Positions 33,057 through 41,591 of a DNA stretch of 64,000 nt are shown piece by piece. The DNA lies in NCBI GenBank assembly GCA_964429655.1, contig CAYSCZ010000001.1, positions 79,838-143,837 of the forward strand, read 5' to 3'. Under the pieces are notes generated by a model, which did no database searches, was not told the origin of the DNA, and was given only the letters and a program-made list of their open reading frames with translations. This stretch comes from CAYSCZ01 sp964429655. GTDB taxonomy: Bacteria; Bacteroidota; Bacteroidia; Cytophagales; Cyclobacteriaceae. Within the stretch, counting starts at the first letter, position 1, and each line of letters starts with the position of its first letter. Both the position numbers and the translations under genes were made by a program.

Positions 33057-34430
33057 ATGGCAAAACGAAGATTCTCAAAATTTTTTCCGCTAGTCTTTCT
33101 TGCGATAGATCTTATACTTTTAAACTCCTCTTTTCTCGTAGCAAACTACATAAAGTTTTTTGAATTTTGGTATGTAGATGATAACTATCCTCTGCTTTTA
33201 TTATTTCTCAATATTACCTGGGTTGTATTATTTATCGTTTTTCGAATGGACGAATTTAATCGAGAAGCTTCTGTTCTAGACCATATCAATCAGGTACTTA
33301 TTGCATTGGTCACAAACCTTGCTATTATTTTCTCCATGTGGGTTATAACTAAATCCTATTTCTATTCCCGCGGTCATTTATTTTATACTTTCCTGTCATT
33401 CACAATACTTCTAAGTTCATGGCGTTTTTTATTTTATTATGTTTTAAGATATTATAGGGCACGAGGTTTTAATATTCGGAATGTACTGATTATTGGTTAT
33501 GGCGAGACTTCCAGGTTATTAGAAAATCATATCAAGAAAAACCCAAACCTTGGTTATAATTTATTGGGATATTTAGATGATAACTATAAAAATGCCATGG
33601 CCAGCACACGCCAGTTAGAAAGCTTTTGCAAGCAAAACGCGGTGGATCTGATATTCTGCAATTTTTCAAATCTGAGTGATAACCAAACCAAAGAGATTAT
33701 TGATTATGCTGAGAATAACTTGATAAAAATCAATGTTATTTCCCGCTTCAGTAATTTTTACGGGAGAAATCTGACTTTTGAAAAGTATGGCCACATACCG
33801 GTAATTTCAATCAATACAATCCCCCTTGATAGCGAGGTAAATCGATTGATCAAAAGGTCTTTTGATGTCATATTTTCTTCTCTGGTGTTAATTTGTATAT
33901 TTTCCTGGTTAGTTCCGGTCATCACTTTGTTGATAAAATTGGATTCAGAAGGCCCCGTATTTTTTAAGCAAAGGAGGCATGGCCGAGGAAACAAATATTT
34001 TTCATGCTTTAAGTTCAGAACCATGATCATGAATAACGATTCTGATCACAAGCAAGCAACAAGGTCTGATCCAAGGGTTACCAGAATAGGAAGTATACTG
34101 CGCAAAACCAGTATGGACGAATTACCTCAGTTCATCAATGTTTTCAAGGGGGAGATGTCCATTGTGGGCCCCAGGCCTCATCCAATAAAATTAAATGAAG
34201 AATTCTCCAGCAAGATCGATCGGTTCTTCCAAAGACATATGGTTAAGCCAGGTATAACCGGGTTGGCTCAGGCTAAAGGATATAGAGGGGAAACAGCGCA
34301 ATTTAGTGATATGTCAGGTAGAATAAGACTCGATAAGTTCTATGTAAGAAACTGGAGTCTTACGCTTGATTTCAAGATTATTGTTCTGACTTTCTTTTCC
34401 CTTATCAGGGATTCGCAAAAAGCGTATTAA
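33057..34430 (+). CDS. Exopolysaccharide polyprenyl-phosphate sugar transferase (WcaJ-like)
   Basis: Membrane enzyme that loads the first sugar-phosphate onto undecaprenyl phosphate to start polysaccharide synthesis. 457 residues: four N-terminal membrane segments (about 12-135), a nucleotide-fold region (about 140-265; NVLIIGYGETSRLLENHI), then a fifth membrane segment and the catalytic bacterial-transferase domain (about 270-455) with PVFFKQRRHGRGN, FKFRTM, TSMDELPQFINVFKGEMS and VGPRPHP. The sugar, often glucose or galactose, cannot be read from sequence. No other polysaccharide genes lie around it. Confidence 0.92.
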   Translation: MAKRRFSKFFPLVFLAIDLILLNSSFLVANYIKFFEFWYVDDNYPLLLLFLNITWVVLFIVFRMDEFNREASVLDHINQVLIALVTNLAIIFSMWVITKSYFYSRGHLFYTFLSFTILLSSWRFLFYYVLRYYRARGFNIRNVLIIGYGETSRLLENHIKKNPNLGYNLLGYLDDNYKNAMASTRQLESFCKQNAVDLIFCNFSNLSDNQTKEIIDYAENNLIKINVISRFSNFYGRNLTFEKYGHIPVISINTIPLDSEVNRLIKRSFDVIFSSLVLICIFSWLVPVITLLIKLDSEGPVFFKQRRHGRGNKYFSCFKFRTMIMNNDSDHKQATRSDPRVTRIGSILRKTSMDELPQFINVFKGEMSIVGPRPHPIKLNEEFSSKIDRFFQRHMVKPGITGLAQAKGYRGETAQFSDMSGRIRLDKFYVRNWSLTLDFKIIVLTFFSLIRDSQKAY

Positions 34431-34520
34431 AAAATTACCTTAATAACTTCTGATCTGCTTATTTATTTAAAGGCCTTAATGCATTTTTACATTTTGATGT
34501 AATATTAAACTATCCACCGC

Positions 34521-35564
34521 ATGCTTTTAGAGATAGAGAAAATAAGAAAAGAGATTAATGATTTTAATGTTTCAACAGAGGAGGAGCTGGAATCTTTTAG
34601 AAAAAAATATGTAGGAAGAAAAAGTGTAATCAATCAATTATTTGAAAATTTTAAAGAACTGCCGGGTGAACAAAAACGGGAGATAGGCAAGCCTTTGAAT
34701 ATCTTGAAAGAGGAAGCTCAAAATATATTTAAGCAGTATGTAGAAGATATTAATAACAAGAAAGAAAAACAGAAGTCTGATGTTCCAGACATGACCTTAC
34801 CAAACATTCCTAATACATTGGGTTCCAGACATCCGGTGTCTATTATAAAAGAGCGAATGATAGCAATTTTTGCAAGGATAGGTTTTAATGTTGAGGAAGG
34901 CCCTGAAATTGAAGAGGACTGGTATAATTTTACGGCCTTAAATTTCCCTGAAAATCATCCTGCCAGAGAAATGCAGGACACATTTTTTATAGAAAATGAT
35001 CCTGACATCGTTCTTAGAACGCACACCTCCAATGTACAAATAAGACTGATGGAAAAAACAAAACCACCCATCAGGAGTATTATGCCAGGAAGAGTATACC
35101 GCAATGAAGCTATATCAGCGCGGGCTCATTGCTTTTTTCATCAGATAGAAGGGTTATACATCAATAAGAATGTTGGGTTTAAAGACCTCAAAGACACTAT
35201 ATATTATTTCGCTCGCGAACTATTTGGTAATAATACCAAGATAAGGTTCAGGCCATCCTATTTTCCTTTCACTGAACCAAGTGCTGAAATTGATATCTCG
35301 TGTGGCTTGAATGAACCGGGGGAATGTAAACTCTGTGGAGGAACTAAAAATATTTGTAAAGGCACAGGCTGGGTTGAGATAGGAGGATCCGGTATGGTGG
35401 ACCCCAACGTACTGGAAAATTGTAAAATTGATCCTGATATTTACACGGGATTTGCGTTTGGAATGGGTGTGGAACGGATTGCCATGTTAAAATATCAAAT
35501 AAAAGATATCAGACTATTTACAGAAAATGATATAAGGTTTTTACGCCAATTTATTGGTGCTTAG
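34521..35564 (+). CDS. pheS: Phenylalanyl-tRNA synthetase alpha subunit
   Basis: Catalytic subunit of the alpha2-beta2 enzyme that charges tRNA-Phe. 347 residues with an N-terminal coiled coil (about 1-90), class II motifs HPAREMQDTFFI, RTHTSNVQIRLM, GRVYRNEAISARAHCFFHQIEGL, and motif 3 FGMGVERIAMLKY; the Phe pocket has FTEPSAEIDISC. The cysteines CKLCGGTKNICKGTGW mark the usual beta insertion. pheT is not adjacent, as is common in Bacteroidota. Its stop overlaps that of the convergent MoxR gene. Confidence 0.97.
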   Translation: MLLEIEKIRKEINDFNVSTEEELESFRKKYVGRKSVINQLFENFKELPGEQKREIGKPLNILKEEAQNIFKQYVEDINNKKEKQKSDVPDMTLPNIPNTLGSRHPVSIIKERMIAIFARIGFNVEEGPEIEEDWYNFTALNFPENHPAREMQDTFFIENDPDIVLRTHTSNVQIRLMEKTKPPIRSIMPGRVYRNEAISARAHCFFHQIEGLYINKNVGFKDLKDTIYYFARELFGNNTKIRFRPSYFPFTEPSAEIDISCGLNEPGECKLCGGTKNICKGTGWVEIGGSGMVDPNVLENCKIDPDIYTGFAFGMGVERIAMLKYQIKDIRLFTENDIRFLRQFIGA

Positions 35565-36526
35565 ATCAGTCTTGAAATTATTTCATTGACAGATACATTA
35601 TCTGCTTCCGCCTTGAAGTTTCTTATGATTCTATGTCTTAAAATAGGGCTGGCTATAGCCTGTACATCTTCAATATCAGGAGAATATTTCCCATTGAGGA
35701 CAGCGTGGCATTTTGCTCCAAGTACTAAATATTGAGAGGCTCTTGGCCCTGCGCCCCATTCCAGATATTCATTCGAAATTTTAGAGGAATTTTCAGAACC
35801 AGGCCTGGTCTTGTGGGTAAGGTTAACAGCATATTCGACTACATTATCTGCTATAGGTACTTTCCTGATTAATTTTTGATACTCAATGATATCGTCGGCG
35901 GACAATATTGGGGTGATTTTTTCGCTTATTTCCCTTGTTGTATTTTTAACAATTTCGATCTCTGAAGTAAAACTCGGGTAATCCAGTTCAACCATAAACA
36001 TGAATCTATCCAACTGGGCTTCTGGTAGGGGATAGGTACCTTCCTGTTCGATTGGGTTTTGTGTAGCCAACACAAAAAATGGTTGGGAGAGCTCATATTT
36101 CTTGCCTGATATAGTGACTGAATATTCCTGCATTGACTCCAAAAGTGCAGATTGAGTTTTAGGAGGCGTTCTATTGATCTCATCGGCCAAGATAATATTT
36201 GAAAATACAGGCCCTCTTACAAAATGGAAGTTTCTTTCCTTATCTAATGTTTCCGAACCTAATATATCAGAAGGCATTAGGTCAGGGGTAAATTGTATCC
36301 TGTTAAAAGATAGGTGTAGCGCTGATGAGATGGTGTGGACCAGAAGTGTTTTGGCCAAGCCAGGCACTCCTACCAATAAAGCGTGCCCTTTACAAAAAAT
36401 TGATATTAGAATGAGTTTTATTACCCCCTCTTGACCTATGATGATTTTTTGTATCTCGCTTAAGAGCTTATCATAGCTATCTTTTAATGAATTTGCGACA
36501 GCAACGTCGGTTGTTTGGTTTTCCAT
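35561..36526 (-). CDS. MoxR-family AAA+ ATPase
   Basis: A 321-residue AAA+ chaperone-like ATPase. Walker A in LVGVPGLAKTLL, Walker B ADEINRTPPKTQSALLESMQE, sensor 1 FVLATQNPIEQEGTYPLPEAQLDRF and sensor 2 in the C-terminal lid (GPRASQYLVLGAKC). MoxR proteins usually work with VWA-domain or DUF58 partners; none is visible in this window. The ATG overlaps the stop of the SurA-like gene (TAATG), so it is translated in one operon with the periplasmic folding genes. Confidence 0.93.
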   Translation of the reverse strand: MENQTTDVAVANSLKDSYDKLLSEIQKIIIGQEGVIKLILISIFCKGHALLVGVPGLAKTLLVHTISSALHLSFNRIQFTPDLMPSDILGSETLDKERNFHFVRGPVFSNIILADEINRTPPKTQSALLESMQEYSVTISGKKYELSQPFFVLATQNPIEQEGTYPLPEAQLDRFMFMVELDYPSFTSEIEIVKNTTREISEKITPILSADDIIEYQKLIRKVPIADNVVEYAVNLTHKTRPGSENSSKISNEYLEWGAGPRASQYLVLGAKCHAVLNGKYSPDIEDVQAIASPILRHRIIRNFKAEADNVSVNEIISRLI

Positions 36527-37887
36527 TAATTATTAATTTCTTTATTTAATCCGCAATAATCGTAATCTGAATCTATATCTATAAAAACATCCTTTTTAGC
36601 CTCACTGAACCAATTTGAGAGGATAAGGTTTTTCTTTTGGTTTAGGGCTGCCTGGGCAATCTTTTGATAATCTTTTGAAAGTGCAGCCTGATGAGGGGGT
36701 ATCCGATCTTTATAATATATTATCCTAAAGGCTGTATTACCATTTGGCTGCTCGAATTTTAGGGGTTTAGATATTGTTCCAATCGTCATTGAATCTAAAG
36801 TAAAAAATAGGACCGGATCAATATTTTCAACAGACACTCTTGGGACGCCTGAATCATCCAGAAAAAAACCTCCGCTAGAGGACGTAGCCTTATCGTCTGA
36901 ATACTCAGCGGCAGCTTTATTAAATGAGATGCTATCATTTATGATAAGTGTTCTCAGACTATCCAGAAAGTTTCTGGATTTTTCAAAATCTTTTGCCGAA
37001 GGTTGGGGTGTAAGTAAAATATGCCTGGAATTAAAGATATTTCCCCTGCGCTCTATTAATTCAATAATATGAAAGCCAAACTCTGTCTCAACAGGGCTTG
37101 AAATTTCTCCAGGATTTAAGCTCATGGCTGTGGCCTCAAATTCGGGCGCTAACTCACCTCTTTTGAAAAACCCCAGTTCACCACCTCTTGATCCTGAGCC
37201 CGGATCCTGTGAATACTTACGGGCAAGTGCACCAAAGTCTTCCCCATCGATAATTCTTGACCTTATTTCATTTAGTTTATCAATTACAACTTGTTTTTGA
37301 GGTTTTCCGGGTACGGGGTTGTGTACGATCTGGCCAACAGTCACTTCCGCTGAGAAAAAAGGTAATGAATCCGCAGGTATGCTGTTGAAGAATTTTTTTA
37401 CTTCAGCGGGCGTCACTTCTATATCCGAAGTGATCTCGCTTCTCATGCGTTGGGTTACTAATTGTTCTTTTATTTTGTCAAATAACTCGGATTTAAACTG
37501 ATCTATGGTTTTTCCATAATATTCCTCGATCTTTTCCTCTGAGCCAATTTGTGATATAAAGTAATTCATCCTTCTGTCAAGGTTGCTTTCAACTTCTGCA
37601 TCGGAAACTGTTATAGAGTCTTGATCCGCTTTGGTTAGTAGCATTTTATTAATAACAAGACTTTCAATAATCCGGCATTTAGTGTTACCACCAGAAATTT
37701 CCCCACTTGATAAAAAATCTAAATAGGATTTTTCAAATTCAGATTTTAAGATAATGTAGTCATCAACTTTAGCGATAATCTCTTCAATTACTACGCCTTT
37801 GCTTTGAGGTAATGATGAGAAGCCACATAACAGTAAGAGACTAGTTATTATAAATTTCAAAAATTTTATTCTTTTTGGCTTCAGCAT
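36526..37887 (-). CDS. SurA-like periplasmic peptidyl-prolyl isomerase (two parvulin domains)
   Basis: Periplasmic chaperone likely to help outer-membrane proteins fold. 453 residues: signal peptide (LKFIITSLLLLCGFSSLPQS), SurA N-terminal helices (about 30-170), a first parvulin domain (about 175-280; TVGQIVHNP, ARKYSQDPGSGSRGGELGFF) and a second (about 280-385; NSRHILLTP, AAEYSDDKATSSSGGFFL). This is the SurA layout. The start codon lies 47 bases inside the end of the upstream SurA-like gene; moving the start downstream would cut the signal peptide, so the overlap is probably real. Confidence 0.9.
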   Translation of the reverse strand: MLKPKRIKFLKFIITSLLLLCGFSSLPQSKGVVIEEIIAKVDDYIILKSEFEKSYLDFLSSGEISGGNTKCRIIESLVINKMLLTKADQDSITVSDAEVESNLDRRMNYFISQIGSEEKIEEYYGKTIDQFKSELFDKIKEQLVTQRMRSEITSDIEVTPAEVKKFFNSIPADSLPFFSAEVTVGQIVHNPVPGKPQKQVVIDKLNEIRSRIIDGEDFGALARKYSQDPGSGSRGGELGFFKRGELAPEFEATAMSLNPGEISSPVETEFGFHIIELIERRGNIFNSRHILLTPQPSAKDFEKSRNFLDSLRTLIINDSISFNKAAAEYSDDKATSSSGGFFLDDSGVPRVSVENIDPVLFFTLDSMTIGTISKPLKFEQPNGNTAFRIIYYKDRIPPHQAALSKDYQKIAQAALNQKKNLILSNWFSEAKKDVFIDIDSDYDYCGLNKEINN

Positions 37888-38704
37888 AGATATTGTTTTC
37901 CAATTCCTTCTTTAACTCTATTCTCCTCTTATTTATTATAATGTTATAAATATCATCTTTGATGTATTCCAGGGGTGATATTTCATCAGAAAATTTGTAA
38001 TCTAATATTCTTAAGAAATAAATATTGCTGTCACCTGTTGTCTCAGTGTATGTATTATTCCTCAAGAATTGAACTTTATTGGATATATCCATTAATGGTG
38101 TGCCATTAATTACTTCGTCAAAGTTAAACCAAATGGAATCCTCAAGATTTGATTTAAGTGCAAATTGATAGCAATAAGATTTAATATCGTCTATCTCAGC
38201 ATTTGGGTATGACCTGATTGATCTCCTAAAACGTTGAATTCTTGGTGCTTGTTTAGGTATTTGAGCAAAAAGGCATTTTATAATATTCTGTTTTAGAAGG
38301 AAATTCTCTGAGTTATTTTCATAATAATCTTTGATTTCTCCTTCACTAATATTGTTGTCAAGGTTCTGATTAATATAGTATTTCTCATACTGGTGGACGA
38401 TTAATTCCGACCTGTAATCTCTTACTTTCCTGTCCAACTCCTCTTGATTGATATCTATCTGTGATAGTGCCTTATTTACCATTAATTGTTTTCTAATTCG
38501 GTTATTCAGATACTGGGATATTATTCTCACACTATCTTGCTCGGAGTAGTTTTTTTGCAATAGATTATTTAGTTCACTTTTATAGATCTTTATGTCTTTC
38601 ACTGCGGCAACAACTTCATCGTTGGTGCTGCCAAGATTAGTTTCTGTGATAGCATCGCATGCAGCAATTAGTAAAACCAGCATTATAGCCATGAAAACTT
38701 GCAT
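37841..38704 (-). CDS. SurA-related lipoprotein without parvulin domain
   Basis: A 287-residue lipoprotein (signal MQVFMAIMLVLLIAAC, lipidated Cys 16). The sequence after it follows the helical N-terminal domain of SurA-like chaperones (DEVVAAVKDIKIYKSELNNLL; QYLNNRIRKQLMVNKALSQ; ELDRKVRDYRSELIVHQYEKYYI). The region where a parvulin domain would follow lacks the usual catalytic HILI/GG patterns, so it looks like a non-catalytic chaperone or a very diverged isomerase. It overlaps the true SurA-like gene by 47 bases and follows the RsbW-like gene by four. Confidence 0.72.
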   Translation of the reverse strand: MQVFMAIMLVLLIAACDAITETNLGSTNDEVVAAVKDIKIYKSELNNLLQKNYSEQDSVRIISQYLNNRIRKQLMVNKALSQIDINQEELDRKVRDYRSELIVHQYEKYYINQNLDNNISEGEIKDYYENNSENFLLKQNIIKCLFAQIPKQAPRIQRFRRSIRSYPNAEIDDIKSYCYQFALKSNLEDSIWFNFDEVINGTPLMDISNKVQFLRNNTYTETTGDSNIYFLRILDYKFSDEISPLEYIKDDIYNIIINKRRIELKKELENNIYAEAKKNKIFEIYNN

Positions 38705-38708
38705 CTGA

Positions 38709-39134
38709 TCACTGATTTTTGGCGAAATTTTTAGTCAACCTGCAAATATTCCGATTTCTTCCAACTTGAAACTCTACATTGTCCATTATTTTTCTTACCA
38801 GCAATAATCCTAGTCCTCCTTTTCGTTTTTTCTTTTTCAGTTCCTCAAGCGTTGGTTCCTTATACTTGGACAAGTCAAAGCCAACTCCCTGGTCGATAAT
38901 TTGAAATTCAAAATTTTTGGTGGAATGACAATACACGAAAACTTCTATATGGTTGTCTTTATTACAATTATTGGCATGGATAATTAGGTTGGCGCATATT
39001 TCATCAATGGCAAGGATTACTTTATTGGCTTCTAATTCTGGAATAGCGTTTTTCTTCAATATACCAGATATGAAACCCCTTACCTCAAAGAGATTGTCTT
39101 TAACACAGGAAATTTTTATCTTATGATTTTCCAA
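38709..39134 (-). CDS. RsbW-like anti-sigma/serine kinase (GHKL ATPase)
   Basis: A 141-residue histidine-kinase-like ATPase of the RsbW/SpoIIAB kind. N-box ILAIDEICANLIIHA, G1 box IIDQGVGFDL and G2 segment KGGLGLLLVRKIMD are present. Such proteins phosphorylate a STAS partner and hold a sigma factor or another target. Its start codon is TTG, inside the last codons of the STAS gene (14-base overlap), so the two are translationally coupled. The lid is short and basic (ELKKKKRKGG). No sigma gene is adjacent; the target is unknown. Confidence 0.9.
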   Translation of the reverse strand: MENHKIKISCVKDNLFEVRGFISGILKKNAIPELEANKVILAIDEICANLIIHANNCNKDNHIEVFVYCHSTKNFEFQIIDQGVGFDLSKYKEPTLEELKKKKRKGGLGLLLVRKIMDNVEFQVGRNRNICRLTKNFAKNQ

Positions 39135-39462
39135 TTTTACTCCTTGCTTCCGTGCTGCTTCTTACAATTGTGAAAAGCTTGTCTAAACCTAGTATCTGAA
39201 AAACATGATGCACCTTTTCATGCATACCGAACAAAACCAGGGTGATTTTTTTATCCTCAATTTCATTCAGATACGACATAAAAACCCCTAAGCCTGCTGA
39301 TGAAATATATTCCAGCTTTTCAAAGTCTATGAGTATATTTTGATGGTTGTTTATAGCATCATGTATCGCCTGGTCAAATTTTATGCTGGTACTGGCGTCA
39401 ATTTCACCATCTAATCGAACCGTATTAATATCGTTTTCTAAACTACTGGTAATATTCAACAT
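39121..39462 (-). CDS. STAS-domain anti-sigma antagonist
   Basis: A 113-residue single STAS domain, like RsbV or SpoIIAA. The phospho-acceptor is at Ser55 in EYISSAGLGVF, at the same spacing from Gly as the phosphoserine of RsbV, although the usual preceding Asp is Ser. Start VRLDGEIDAST fits the fold. It is encoded between a PP2C phosphatase and an RsbW-like kinase and is the natural substrate of both: phosphorylated by the kinase and dephosphorylated by the phosphatase. Confidence 0.92.
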   Translation of the reverse strand: MLNITSSLENDINTVRLDGEIDASTSIKFDQAIHDAINNHQNILIDFEKLEYISSAGLGVFMSYLNEIEDKKITLVLFGMHEKVHHVFQILGLDKLFTIVRSSTEARSKIGKS

Positions 39463-39467
39463 CTATT

Positions 39468-41513
39468 TTAAATAAACTTAATTGTCATTAATGTATAGTC
39501 ATCGTTTAGGCTATCATTCCCGCAGAAATTGTATAAGTCATCTACAATAGCCTTTTGAATTAGGTTTGGTGAACTGTGGGCATTACCCAGTACAATTTCT
39601 TTAAGTCTGTCATATCCATATTGTGCTTTGTTGCCGTTAATCGCCTCTGTAATGCCATCAGTGAATAACAGCATAATATCTCCCGGGCTATATTTAATCT
39701 CCTCTTGCTCAACGTAGTTTGAAAATCTAATGTTTCTGATAATACCCAGGCCCATTCCTTCTCCGGTCAGGAACTTGAAATTATTCTCTTTTGAAAAATA
39801 ATACCCGGTAGGACAATGCCCGGCTCTGGAATATTCAATTTTTTGTTTATAAGTATCAATTATAAAGAAACTTGCGGTAACGAAAGAAGCACTATCTAAG
39901 CTGCTACTAATGGCATTATTTGCATATACAAGGAAGGTTACCGGGTCAAGGTCGAGCTGTGTTAGGCTCATAAAGATCCCTTTCACTTGCGACATATGAA
40001 ATGCAGCAGATGTCCCTTTTCCTGAAACATCTCCGATTATTAAAGCATATCTGTGATCATTAATTTTAAAAATATCATAATAATCCCCTCCAACTTCATC
40101 GGCGGTATATGAAAAAGCAGAGATGTCAAAACAATGATTGTTGATCAAAGCACCAGGAAGCAGGTTTTTCTGAACATTGGAAGCAATTTTTAACTCTTCC
40201 TGATATCGTTCATTTTTTAATGCTTCTTGCAGAAGCCTGTAATTTTCTATTGAAATCGATGCTTGATTTACGAACGTATTTATAATGTTGATCATTTCAC
40301 GATTAAAGCCATCATCCACTTCTTTGAGCAACGTAATTTCTCCTATTTTGTCATTTTTTACCTGCAATGGCAGAACCATGGCAGACTTATAAGGGAGCTT
40401 TTTCAGATTTACCGTAAACTTTTGTAAGTTTTTATTTGAGGTTATATCAGGATTTAAAATGCGCTTAGACTTACTGTTTTCTATTGCTGATTTGATGTCC
40501 GTTAGGGTCTGTTCATCAATATCTTTTACTATCCTTCCATTCAAATCACCAACGGTTTCAAGGTAAGCTGCATCTGCATACACTGCACTCATAGCACTGT
40601 CCAGCAATATTTCATAGACCTCGTTTTCTGTTTGACCCATCGGAATGGATTGGCTTAACCTTTGAAAATCCATTGCTTCTTTCAACTTCTTTTCAAATAC
40701 GGAGGTTGTTGGAAGGTTGAAAAGTATTACCAATACGGATATAACTGAATAGATCATTATGAAGCCAAACATTGACCAGATGAAAAGACTATTGAGAAAA
40801 TCAAAGATTATTCCCTCAGAAGCCGAAAAATCCCATAACCGGGACCAGAAATACCATAAATATATTCCGGCCAATACTACAAAAAGTATGCTTTTCCATT
40901 TTTGGGCAAAATTTAAGTAGGCAACCCATCTTAGATTAACTGACAAGACAGTAGCTTGAAGCAAAAGGAATACCAGGAAAATATTAAAATAGCTGCTTAA
41001 TGGCTCAAAGTTGAAGAGGTCAAATATTAAGCCGGCCAACAGCGAGTATTCAAAAAGTGTCCAAAATTGGATGAGTAGTTTGGATTTTTGATATAGGATC
41101 AACCGCTTCCATACAGTAAAGGTTGATATCAGAAAGGCTAATATCAACCCAAAATTCATATGATATAAAATATTTTCTAACAGTACATTGATTGTAATGC
41201 CACGTGCATCCAGGATAGAGAAAAAGAATTTTATCACTAATGAAACGATAGTGGTTAGCAAGCCTGATATAAATATCTGCCACAGTAGGTCAATAAAATT
41301 AATGCTTTCTGCTTTGCTGATTTTATGCCTGAATAGTGTCCACAATTCCAGGATAAGCGCGGTCAATAAGATATTAGAAGCAATTGGCGGGACACCAAGA
41401 TTTAGATGATGCTCATTTTGAAAACCAATAACAAGGTTAATAAAAAGTAGTAATAGCCATGTTATTATGGAAAGTATTGAGAAAAGTCTGACACGAAATT
41501 TCCTGGTTGGCAT
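39468..41513 (-). CDS. Membrane PP2C (SpoIIE-type) phosphatase with GAF domain
   Basis: A 681-residue sensor-phosphatase. About eight N-terminal membrane segments occupy residues 10-270, followed by a GAF-like domain (about 290-435; ILLDSAMSAVYADAAYLETVG, INTFVNQASISIENYRLL) and a SpoIIE/PP2C domain (about 450-680) with FSYTADEVGGDYYDIF, LIIGDVSGKGTSAAFHMS, FLIFTDGITEA-type motif MLLFTDGITEAING and NDDYTLMTIKF. It should dephosphorylate the STAS protein six bases downstream. The signal could be membrane stress or a ligand for the GAF domain. Confidence 0.9.
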   Translation of the reverse strand: MPTRKFRVRLFSILSIITWLLLLFINLVIGFQNEHHLNLGVPPIASNILLTALILELWTLFRHKISKAESINFIDLLWQIFISGLLTTIVSLVIKFFFSILDARGITINVLLENILYHMNFGLILAFLISTFTVWKRLILYQKSKLLIQFWTLFEYSLLAGLIFDLFNFEPLSSYFNIFLVFLLLQATVLSVNLRWVAYLNFAQKWKSILFVVLAGIYLWYFWSRLWDFSASEGIIFDFLNSLFIWSMFGFIMIYSVISVLVILFNLPTTSVFEKKLKEAMDFQRLSQSIPMGQTENEVYEILLDSAMSAVYADAAYLETVGDLNGRIVKDIDEQTLTDIKSAIENSKSKRILNPDITSNKNLQKFTVNLKKLPYKSAMVLPLQVKNDKIGEITLLKEVDDGFNREMINIINTFVNQASISIENYRLLQEALKNERYQEELKIASNVQKNLLPGALINNHCFDISAFSYTADEVGGDYYDIFKINDHRYALIIGDVSGKGTSAAFHMSQVKGIFMSLTQLDLDPVTFLVYANNAISSSLDSASFVTASFFIIDTYKQKIEYSRAGHCPTGYYFSKENNFKFLTGEGMGLGIIRNIRFSNYVEQEEIKYSPGDIMLLFTDGITEAINGNKAQYGYDRLKEIVLGNAHSSPNLIQKAIVDDLYNFCGNDSLNDDYTLMTIKFI

Positions 41514-41591
41514 AAATTATATTAATACAATCTTAATAAAGAAGGATTACTGTTTAATTAATGCTCAATTTAGTAAAATAGTGTGCCAAAA

